64,000 nt of DNA from the NCBI GenBank assembly GCA_963691705.1, contig OY829542.1, forward strand, positions 48,091,002 through 48,155,001, read 5' to 3'. This DNA is from Viola odorata. Taxonomy: Eukaryota; Streptophyta; Magnoliopsida; Malpighiales; Violaceae. The notes below the pieces were generated by a model that searched no databases, was not told where the DNA came from, and was given only the letters and a program-made list of their open reading frames with translations. A program made the position numbers and the translations under genes. This document shows positions 55,740 through 64,000 of this stretch, in pieces (position 1 is the stretch's first letter; each line of letters opens with the position of its first letter).

Positions 55740-56523
55740 GAATTAGGGATATAAAATGAAGATGAGTATGTGTAGGGAGATGGCCAAGATTTTATAGGGG
55801 AAAAGTGTCCTGCATAAAGCAGTTACCATCCGAATGGTTATGCCAGTTTTGGGAAGTGAACGGTCTACCAAACTAGGACTCCTATTTCTATACAATACGG
55901 TGATGGGGTGACAGTTACCATATTACACACAATAAACTTAAAGATTTGCATACCAAGCAGTCAATACCTAACTAAACACAGTTGGATGAACATTATTAAG
56001 AGAAGACGTATAGATTGATAGTTGCATGAACATTGGTAAGGCACAACTTCTCTAAAAAGTTGCATCAATATTCGCCAAAAGCAGTTAAATTGCCCTGATG
56101 ATTCCGGGGGAAAAAAACACATCTTTATCAATCATCATTCAATGAGATACGAATTGAGAACACACCATTTATAACCATTGTTTTACGCAATTGATATACA
56201 AATTATACAGCCTAATTGAATCACATGTTAACCTATACATCAACTACTACTACTATTGCCTAAAAAATCATGTAAATATTGATCACTGCATATGCACAAC
56301 CCAAAATTCTCCATGTGTTGATCACTGCATATGCACAACCCGAAATTGATCTTAACATGGATCACTACATATGCACACAAAAAAAATCAAACTTTATATT
56401 CATAACTGTACTTTGTGATCTCCCCCTACAGTCCTACACACATGTAATGGATAATTAATCACAAATTTGAACATAGTAATTATAAAAAATAACAACATGA
56501 AGCAATAGTTAGAGTACTTACAG
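55740..56523. other. MLE2 internal spacer
   Basis: Non-coding DNA between the MLE2 cargo 1 start and the transposase end. The words TTGATCACTGCATATGCACAACCC occur twice (near 56278 and 56318) with a third partial copy near 56360, a short tandem repeat of about 40 bases. Confidence 0.6.
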
Positions 56524-56723
56524 TTTATTGATTAAGATTAGTCCTGACTATTGCAATGAGAATAGGATCACATGACACTCTTGATGGAAGCAAACTCTGT
56601 CAATCCAAACTCTCCTTAATCATATGAGGAATTCTATATGTGTTGTTCCCTAATATCTTAAGTATCTCAACCATACATGATTGAAGGGTGAGGAATATAT
56701 AGTTACACTTCCTATCACAAAAC

Positions 56724-57527
56724 TGATGTGATCTAGGCTCGTTTTAATGAGTCGGATCATGTCAATGGATCTAGCTTGAGTTACCCGACAAAGCCCAATC
56801 AATTTCGAACAATAAATACAAGAATCGGATATGGAATTGGAGAAAATGCAGCGGAATTTTAGAGAATGAAGATGAATGAAATTCTAGAAATTAAAGGAAG
56901 ATTTACAGATAGAAATTCAATTAGAATTGATCAATCAATAGGCAAGCATTCAAATCAACTTATAATCAATCATCCATCCATAGGAATTCATAATATTCAA
57001 TAAGCTCAATAATCCCAAAGTTCTATTCAATTGCAACAAGAACAAGTAATTAAAAGATTGAAGGTAAGAGGTTTTACTTGCAATGAATCACGGAGCCTCC
57101 TAAGCTTGATCCATACAAGGATATTTTAGGGTGTTTAGAGGGAGGAGTACTCTCTAACTCAAGCAATAAACACACAACCAAAAACTAAGAAAGAAAATGG
57201 AAGAAGAGGGATATTTATACTAAGTGAAAAACCCTTGAAAACTACTCTTCTAGGCCACCGAAATTGTCCTTGGCATCATCACGCAAAGGCTTGGCATCAT
57301 GACGCCAGAAACAGAAAGAACATCAGCTGACATGTCTTGTCTTGGCGTCATGACGCCAACAACTGCCCAAAAATACGAAATGTTGATTTTTCGCAGAGGA
57401 AGCTCGGCCACGCGGGTGGCCTCGGGTTGGCACGAATCTCGCCCACTTTTGTAGCTCCGGGCATGTCTCTCAGCCTCTGAATGTGTGCCCATTCATCATC
57501 GAAGTGAAGCCATGTGTGATCACATCA
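56724..57527 (+). mobile_element. Solo LTR B (804 bp) in the MLE2 transposase
   Basis: Starts TGATGTGATCTAGG, ends GATCACATCA, and is flanked by an exact 5-bp duplication AAAAC (56719-56723, 57528-57532). It is the same family as solo LTR A: identical TGATGTGATC ends, a similar first 40 bases and a palindrome cluster in the distal half. It inserted after MLE2 was in place. Confidence 0.88.
57270..57359. repeat. GGCGTCATGACGCC palindromes in solo LTR B
   Basis: Three copies. The last is a perfect 18-base palindrome TTGGCGTCATGACGCCAA at 57342-57359; the earlier ones at about 57270 and 57291 are slightly decayed. The centre is CATG, whereas the related LTR A has GATC. Confidence 0.88.
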
Positions 57528-59035
57528 AAAACTCACAAAATGATTTATTTACGGCTGCAGCCAATTCAATGACATTCCTAGCACATTCTTTTTTTCTGCA
57601 GAGATTGTATAGCCCTAAAGAATCCAAGATCTAGGACATTAAGATCATAGGAATTAGGTGGTTGACATAACAACTTAACATTCAATCCTAGTGCGTTAGC
57701 TGCCAAACAAAATTCAGCATCATCAGCCAGGATATGGGTTTTCGCATTGTCCTGTTGTATTATGATTGGATCTCCAATGCTATCTCTAGGCCACCTATCC
57801 CTAATTGCAGGAAAAATCTTAGTAATCATAAATTCTCTATCTATCTTATCAATTGCCTTTATTTCTAATGATCTTGCCAATCTATTTACACTAGACCTAA
57901 TAGTAGAAACTTCATTGACCAAAGGAAAGACTCATATTTTTCCATCAAATATACAATTACCATTCGAGCCATACCTAGGCCTAGCTACATCCACTAAGAA
58001 CATAATTTTAGGTATAAATTTAGAGCTTTTTATCTTCCTTACTGGGTCATCTTCGTCTGCCAACAAGTACTAGGTTTGTATCTTCTTGGTCATTTGAAAC
58101 CACTTTTCATCAATGTGCACCACATTTTTCATCTCTGTGAAAGTCAGATTATCAGGTTCTAAATCTAGATCCATCATTGAGAGACAATGCTTAATACGTT
58201 GAAGTCGATTAGCCTCTGTCAAAATTGGTTTGATGGCATTAGTATGCCGCCTGAGCTCACCACTCTTCAACTTTGATGAGATAGTTCCTCTGGACACTCC
58301 GAGTGCTGCTGAGAGATTCCTCAAAGTGGTCCTCTTCCTCAGAGGGATCTCTCGGATCTTTTCCAAATCAACTTAGACCCTTTTCCTTCTAGAATTTTTA
58401 ACTCTATTCAGGGAAATTTTGTGATTCCTAGACTCTCTCCCCTATTTCCACAACCTCTGGACAGAACACATTGATATATTGAAGGCTCGGGAAACCTCAG
58501 TTGTTGTCCCTCTCTTCAGTTTCCCATTAACACTCTTCTGCAACATAAACCCATACACAACCACCCTTTCATCATTAGTTAACTCTTTTCTCTGATGCTT
58601 TGCAACTTCTTGTCATGGAACTCACAACCCAAAAATTACTTAGCAAAATGAAAACAAAATATTTTTTGGATAATTAACAGAATTAAGTTTTCTATGAAAG
58701 ATGAACTACCTATGTCACCACTTTGCGATTGAGATTCCATGTTAAAGTTTGGAATGTCGTCATCGTCTCCTGCCTCAGAATTTTAGAGCTCAACCAAATC
58801 GTCCTCTTCTTCATTTTTGGAAGTTTGGATGTTCTGGCTCTGACTAACCAATGGAAGTAAATATTCAGGTATAGAAGGGTTGTCGCTGAAGTCAGAGAAT
58901 GGATCAAAATCATTATGCTCCATTTTTTTTATCAAAATCAAAGAATAACAGGGGTTTGGATTTAAGAGAGAACACATAGAGGAGGGTTATTCTGGTTCTA
59001 CAAATACAAATATTTTGTTAAGTGAATATGAGTAT

Positions 59036-61206
59036 TGTCGCACCCCATTTTTGGTATTTTTGCGCAACGCGAGTTTGGGACGAGATGTAAGACGAAATCG
59101 GACTCATCTCACATAATACATATGAAGTCGCCACCCTAATTTTGTTTCTAGGTTTAGGGAACCTATTGTCATGGCATAAAAAAAATAAAAACTAAGGCGA
59201 AATGGGTCTGAACCCGAGAACAGCAGTTCGGGTCGTGTTATGGACTCGGGAAGGTGTTAGGCACCCGAGTCACATCCTAAAAAGGTTACTGGATAAACGA
59301 GGTGTTTAAATCATGCTTAGAAAAAATAAAAAGTCCTACTTTAGTGATCATGCCCAACAGATGTATTAAACCTAGCATTTCTAAATATTCACGCATACTA
59401 GTGTACAAAACGTTAAAATAAATAAAAGGGAGAGAACTTGTACTTGTTGGGAAGTCACTTGTGGATTTATCCTGCAAAATGAGATTATTAGTACGAGTAA
59501 TAAATAATTGGAAAACAAATAAATATTTAACAAATTATTGCATATTAGACGATTTTAAGGATTTAAAAGCAAGCGAAAATAATTATTTAAGCACTCAGAA
59601 TCATGCAAAAATAATTAAATATATAGTGAGAGTATACGATAAATCGACACGAAAAAAATACTAATAAAAAAGGTGATGGGCCGAAAATTGGGGCCGACCC
59701 AGTGGGCCGAAAATGGGCCTCACTAGCTGGGCCCAGGACAGGCCAGCCCACTGGGCTGGCTGTGTACGTGGGCTTCAGCCCACGCTTCCCTTCTCCAGCT
59801 GGGCTCAAGTAGCCCAGCTTTCTTTCTCTTGCGATGGGCCTGATCTGGCCTAGCATCTTTCCCACACACGCGAGCATCACGCCCGCGTCCTTCTTCTTGG
59901 GCCAGCCTTGGCCCAGGATTAAATTGAAACAGGGAGCCAACGACTCCACTGTTCACCATCTCCTTCCTTGCGTCGCCGACGCCATTGTCGGCGACCAAGG
60001 AAGGACCGACCCAGATCACAGCAGAAAGAGGCCGAAAAAATTCCTTGTGCCTCCAGAAACTCATACACACAATCACAGCAAGAAATTCAAATTAAAACCG
60101 TGCCAATTACTTAACAAACCAATTAAAACCAAATAAATAAAAAGTTCAAAATGGGCTTGAATTGGCCGAGGATTGAGTAAGCTAAAATGTTGTAATTACT
60201 CTATATATCACATATAATTTATTTAAAATCAAAACAAACATTTTTCTCTTTAAAATACAAACAAACGGATTTTTTGAAAAAAAACAACTACGAACAAACG
60301 AATTTTTTTATAACTGGGAGTAACTTCAACCTCAGGTTGAAGTAGGCAGCCGTTCGTACCAGTGAACCGGCGCTAGAGAGGGAGAAAGTATTTGTTAATG
60401 AGCGAGGAAAAATGAGGGAGGGAGCATGCTATTTATAGGCAAGCTTTGCGAGTGGATTTTGGCGGTGAGTTGCGCGTGGCCGAGGCAAGCTTGGAGCGTG
60501 AGGGCTGCACAGTGCTCGTGATGGGACATTGTATTGATCTCTTGTGGGAGTGATGATCGAGGAGAAGCTCGTAGCAGTGCAAGGGATGGGCTCTGTTTTG
60601 TGCAGAAAGGTGGTGAAGAGGAGGGATAGGGGAAAGGCCTATTAATTAGGGAGCCGTTTGATCTCGGTTGACTTGAAAAAAAGTCAACCAGATCAATGGT
60701 TAAGATCAAATCTTGACCCTCCCTTTGATTTTCTAATTTTGAACTGGTAGTACGAACAATTTCTCCCGAAAGTGAACAGAAAATCGAACCTAAGACGTAG
60801 AAAGAAATGAGTTAACACAAATAACACACAGTAAGCGACGAAAATTTCGCCGTATTGCTCGATAAAAAATTCACTTGTATGCGATAAAAGTTCGAACGAA
60901 AAAATGCTAAAATAAAAATTGAAAGAAACGCAAAGAAATAGCGCGAGTTAGGAAAATAATAAAAAATAAGTAGCTAATGAGCGAAATTGTTCGACCATTG
61001 GTTCCAAGCATTTTACTCGGAACCGATATGAGTTCGAACGGGAAAAGCGATAAAAATGCGGAAAAAGTATGAAATAAAATTTAAATGACTTTAAGTGTAA
61101 AAATAAACATGAGTTGGACGAAAATAAATGGAAGTACGATTTTTGAAAAATTGATGATAAAAATGCGAAAAAGCTTTGATGAAAAATCAAAAATCGGGTA
61201 GCAACA
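59036..61206 (-). repeat. LTR of a Tat/Ogre-like gypsy element (about 2.2 kb)
   Basis: On the minus strand it starts TGTTGCTACCCG directly after a polypurine tract and ends GGGGTGCGACA. The end region (59036-59290), with GGAAGGTGTTAGGCACCCGAG, is a sequence common in Tat/Ogre-type LTRs. ORFs inside (60395-60709, 59587-60136 region) look non-coding. Only the 3' LTR and part of the interior lie in the window. Confidence 0.78.
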
Positions 61207-61222
61207 GTTGCCCCCTCTTTAC
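61207..61222 (-). promoter_or_regulatory. Polypurine tract of the Tat/Ogre-like element
   Basis: The minus strand reads GTAAAGAGGGGGCAAC immediately before the TG that opens the LTR. It fixes the orientation of the element as minus. Confidence 0.78.
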
Positions 61223-61599
61223 TGTCTTATCAAAAAATGAGGTGTAGTCGAGATTTTTGATGAGCAGTAAAGTGGTTGCTCCCGTGTCAGCGATGGTTTT
61301 GAAAGGGCAGAATGTAAATGCATACTTACCTGGGAGTGATTGATTAGTGAATTTTGACCTAGGCAAGGGTAGTACTCGTAGTCCCTAGGTTGGTGTTGAA
61401 AGTGAAGTTGCGTCTGGGCGAGGGTATTACTCGCAACCTTACGCTGATGCAGGGAAGTAAATTGCTGAAATGTAAACATGAGATCCGAATGGGGACACCG
61501 TAATTGTCGAACTTCTGTACAGGAAATGAAACTTGACATTCAAACGGGGACACCGCAATTGTCAGAAATCGATGCAGGAAACGTGACTTCACGTACGAG

Positions 61600-61970
61600 C
61601 GAGGGTAGTACCTGCAGTCCTTACGTGAATGCAGAAAAGATAAATCAGGTAGGGCGAGGGTAGCACTCGCAGTCCATACCTTGGTGTAGGAAAGTAAATC
61701 AGGTAGGGCGAGGGTAGCACTCGCAGTCCATACCTTGGTGCAGGAAAGTAAATCAGGTAGAGCGAGGGTAGTACTCGCAGTCCATATGCTTTGTGCAGAA
61801 AAGTAAATCAGGTAGGGCGAAGGTAGTACTCGCAGTCCATACGCTTTGTGCAGAAAAGTAAATCAAATAGGGCGAGGGTAGTACTCACAGTCCATACCTT
61901 GGTGCAGAGATGGAAATCAGGTAGGGCGAGGGTAGTACTCGCAGTCCATACGCTGGTGCAGAAAAGTATG
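61600..61970. repeat. 54-55-bp tandem repeat next to the polypurine tract
   Basis: The unit contains AGGTAGGGCGAGGGTAGYAC. Copies start at 61647, 61701, 61755, 61810, 61865 and 61919; more diverged units (GCGAGGGTAGTACCTGCAGTCC and similar) extend leftward to about 61240. Confidence 0.92.
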
Positions 61971-62104
61971 ATGGTGATGTAGCTTGGATGTTGAGGAAAA
62001 TCTTGGCCTTCTCGGATAATGAAGCACTAACCTTCTCTGATAATGAGGAGGGATATCTTCTCTGATAATGAGGAAAGATGTTTCTTGGATAATGTCTCTC
62101 GGAT

Positions 62105-62235
62105 AATGATGAGGATGATGATCTCGGATAAGATCGGGTGTCTCTCTGATAGTGAGAACGGATGATGATCTCGGATAAGATCAGATGTCTCTCTGATAGT
62201 GAGAACGGGTGATGATCTCGGATAGTAAGGAGGTC
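62105..62235. repeat. 47-bp tandem repeat (GATCTCGGATAAGATC)
   Basis: The unit GATGATGATCTCGGATAAGATC...CTCTGATAGTGAGAACG is present two and a half times, preceded by shorter CTCGGATAATGA variants from 62010. Confidence 0.85.
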
Positions 62236-62254
62236 TTCTCTTTATTCGAATATT

Positions 62255-62475
62255 GATTAGATGGTGGGGGAGCGTGATCCACCGCACGAAATTGATTGTG
62301 GAGTGGTAACGTACTCCATTCGGGTATTGATGGATGGTGGGGGAGCGTGATCCACCGTACGAAATTGATTGTGGAGTGGTAACGTGCTCCATTCGAATAT
62401 TCATGGATGGTGGGGGAGCGTGATTCGCCGCACAAAATTGATGGTAGAGTGGTAACGTGCTCCATTCGGATGCTT
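62255..62475. repeat. 73-bp tandem repeat, three copies
   Basis: ATGGTGGGGGAGCGTGATYC recurs at 62261, 62334 and 62407, exactly 73 bases apart, with the block GGAGTGGTAACGTGCTCCATTC in each copy. Confidence 0.93.
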
Positions 62476-63169
62476 GGATGGTTAACGGAGATTTCACTGA
62501 AGCATATTTGTATCCTGCAAATAGGGAGGAAATAAACACGAAGCAGTAGTGGGTGGAAAAAAGGAGAGCAAATGATAAATGGGAAAATAATGAGAACAAA
62601 TCATATATATTGTATATGAAAGTATTCCCACGCTACCCTAAGGCTTGCCCCCAGTATTTTATCAAGGTGAAAACAACTTCCCTATCAAGAGAAGGTTCAA
62701 CAAATTTATGCATTTCTGGAGAACATGTCATCCAGTTTCTATCATGTAAGCATGCTTAATACAAGCCTAGAAAAGCATCTGCATCTTGCTCGAGAGATAA
62801 CGACCTCAAGGACAAGACTTTCCACATCATGTAGACATAAGCAACCCTCACTAGATATTGGTGTTTGCGCTCACACTTAGAAACAAGGCTACGTGTTTAC
62901 ACTCGTAAAAATGCAACAAACATAGCACAAAATCAGATTTGCAATGTCAATCCGAGTGAATAAACTTCAAATGAAGATGCACACGCATGGGCCTTATAAT
63001 AATGAGAGGACTTTGCAAGAGAAAAGAAAGGAAGTAGATAGAAAGACGAAATATGGGAAAAATCTATTTAGCAAGGAAGTGATTTTTAACAGAAAGAAAA
63101 GGGTTTAAATGAGCAGCGCAAAACTAAGGTTGCTAGCCGGAAGTAAGGTGCACGATTTCTTTAGCCTTT

Positions 63170-63425
63170 GTTGGGGATGCTCCTTCTTTGAGATCACCAT
63201 TTGTTGTTGACGAAGTGCACCGGTTTTTGAATCTTTGCAGGGAATGATCTCTTTTACTTTTGAGATCATCATTTGTCATTGACGAAGCGCTAATTTTTGA
63301 ATTTTCATTGGGAATGATCTCTTTTATTTTGAGACCATTTCTTGTTGACTTTGGACCATTTTTGAATTTTCATCGGAAATGATCTCATTTGTTTTGAGAC
63401 CATTTTTGTACTTGTTTCTGCTTCT
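63170..63425. repeat. 64-71-bp tandem repeat (GGGAATGATCTCTTTT)
   Basis: GGAATGATCTC-type starts lie at 63241, 63311 and 63375, with an earlier diverged unit from about 63172. Each unit holds GAGAYCATYNTTTGT and a TTTTTGAATYTT stretch. Confidence 0.85.
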
Positions 63426-64000
63426 TATTGATTGTTTTTTTTTTTCTTCCTTCTTCTTTTTTTGTTTTTGCAAGCAAAGCAAGTACAATTTTTGTCTGGT
63501 CCGTCGTCATTTTCGTCTTTGGTAGAGGCCTTTAAATCTTGATGTTTGGCCTTCTTTCGGCGTTGACCATCAGCAATCCTCGGAGTTTTTTGCATTCCCT
63601 CTTGCGCAAACTAAGTTCGATGTGCACCTTACCTCCGGTTAACAACCTCAGTTGGGCACTGCTCATTATTTAGGGAATTCAAGTGGAAGCAAGAAATTTT
63701 ACAAGCGGCTTAGAAGAGAAATGAATTGAATAGAGAGAAAAAGTAAGTGTTTGAAGATAAAAGACTGAGAAGACCAAAGAAAGGTGGAAGCAAAGAGCAA
63801 AGTCCCATGTCATCTTACAACTATCCCATGTCTAAATATACATGTACCCTGGATATTATGCAAATCTAACTAGCACTTAGTTTGGCATTTGCACTCATAA
63901 AAGAAGTATGGTGTGAAGGCCCAAAATGCTCACAGGGATGTGTTTGTGATTGCTTACATCTAAAGCATGCTGCAGATATAAGAGCTAGCAGGCGAGATCA

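Larger units (their letters stand above)
56525..58923 (-). pseudogene. MLE2 DD39D transposase, interrupted by a solo LTR
   Basis: Starts at MEHNDFDPFSDFSD (58923). After a probable intron near 58710-58615 it shows SVNGKLKRGTTTEVSRAF and SVQRLWK, then LRNLSAALGVSRG. The catalytic motifs are HIDEKWFQM, QQDNAKTH and NSYDLNVLD, with 39 residues between the second and third Asp as in MLE1. The frame breaks at VNKSFCEF (near 57535), where solo LTR B begins, and resumes at IFLTLQSCMVEILKI (56700), RIPHMIKESLD and VSCDPILIAI before the stop at 56525. Stops also occur at about 58375, 58068 and 57930. It is clearly diverged from MLE1 at the protein level. Confidence 0.88.
54593..59035 (-). mobile_element. 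Mariner-like element MLE2, older copy with the same gene set
   Basis: The left end CTCCCTTTGGCCAAG follows TA (54591-54592). The minus-strand transposase (58923-56525), minus-strand cargo 1 remnant (55712-55228) and plus-strand cargo 2 remnant (54893-55200) repeat the MLE1 layout in mirror orientation. The transposase is interrupted by solo LTR B (56724-57527). The upstream end is cut at 59035 by the LTR of a Tat/Ogre-like element, so the other terminal repeat is not in the window. Confidence 0.85.
61223..64000 (-). mobile_element. 3' internal region of the Tat/Ogre-like element
   Basis: No pol coding is visible. The stretch nearest the LTR consists of successive tandem-repeat blocks (61240-61970, 62100-62235, 62240-62470), then non-repetitive DNA, another repeat block (63170-63420) and a final part resembling bases 180-520 of the window. 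The long minus-strand frames across 62027-62599 are by-products of the repeats. The rest of the element lies beyond the window. Confidence 0.7.

Noticed and set aside
60395..60709. A 104-codon minus-strand frame in the Tat/Ogre-like LTR
   Set aside because: It lies inside an LTR, has no domain and low-complexity Ser/Pro content; most likely chance.
62027..62599. A 190-codon minus-strand frame and an overlapping 94-codon frame
   Set aside because: They run across the 73-bp and 47-bp tandem arrays and repeat with them; 73 is not a multiple of three, and no domain is visible.

Overview
This window is nuclear DNA from a flowering plant, almost certainly a eudicot. It is AT-rich and has GT-AG introns, plant TATA-type promoters and two recognisable plant single-copy-type genes. 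Everything else that can be identified is transposon-derived. I cannot name the species.

Host genes. Only two look functional. One is a WW-domain protein of the CURLY FLAG LEAF1 (CFL1) type on the minus strand (12079-13551, two exons). The other is a small LITAF-domain, GILP-like membrane-associated protein on the plus strand (27336-28399, three exons). Between and around them lie long AT-rich intergenic stretches with small MITE-like elements.

Layout. 1-5.7 kb: a deleted Athila-type Ty3/gypsy element on the minus strand, with LTR, primer site, gag, protease and a junction straight to the integrase C-terminus. 5.8-8.1 kb: a decayed Ty1/copia element ending in a 165-bp LTR. 12-13.6 kb: CFL1-like gene. 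15.0-15.9 kb: LTR plus gag start of a Tat-type gypsy family. 16.6-22.2 kb: an almost intact mariner-like element (MLE1) with 32-bp perfect terminal inverted repeats and two extra genes. 27.3-28.4 kb: LITAF gene. 31.0-32.3 kb: a MITE and a PIF/Harbinger remnant. 33.7-37.6 kb: a hAT element. 38.1-54.4 kb: a large Tat-type Ty3/gypsy element on the minus strand. It carries an antisense ORF with its own promoter and has been invaded by a solo LTR, an autonomous-type hAT and a non-autonomous hAT. 54.6-59.0 kb: a second, older mariner element (MLE2) in the opposite orientation, itself broken by a solo LTR and cut by the LTR of another Tat/Ogre-like element. 59.0-64 kb: that LTR, its polypurine tract and a 3' region full of tandem repeats.

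Most interesting signal. Both mariner elements carry, besides the DD39D transposase, the same two extra genes in the same order and orientation. One encodes a coiled-coil protein (cargo 1, same strand as the transposase). The other encodes an acidic protein (cargo 2, convergent, next to the far terminal repeat); in MLE1 it contains two DFDLN motifs, one of which fits the DLNxxP EAR-repression pattern. In MLE1 each cargo gene has its own TATA box. The two copies are well diverged, so the arrangement is unlikely to be a chance capture. I do not recognise either family.

Other structure worth attention: an inverted copy of the transposase 5' exon inside one hAT (a hairpin-RNA candidate), a four-hairpin array with compensatory changes downstream of the Tat integrase, and solo LTRs with arrays of palindromes whose centres differ symmetrically.
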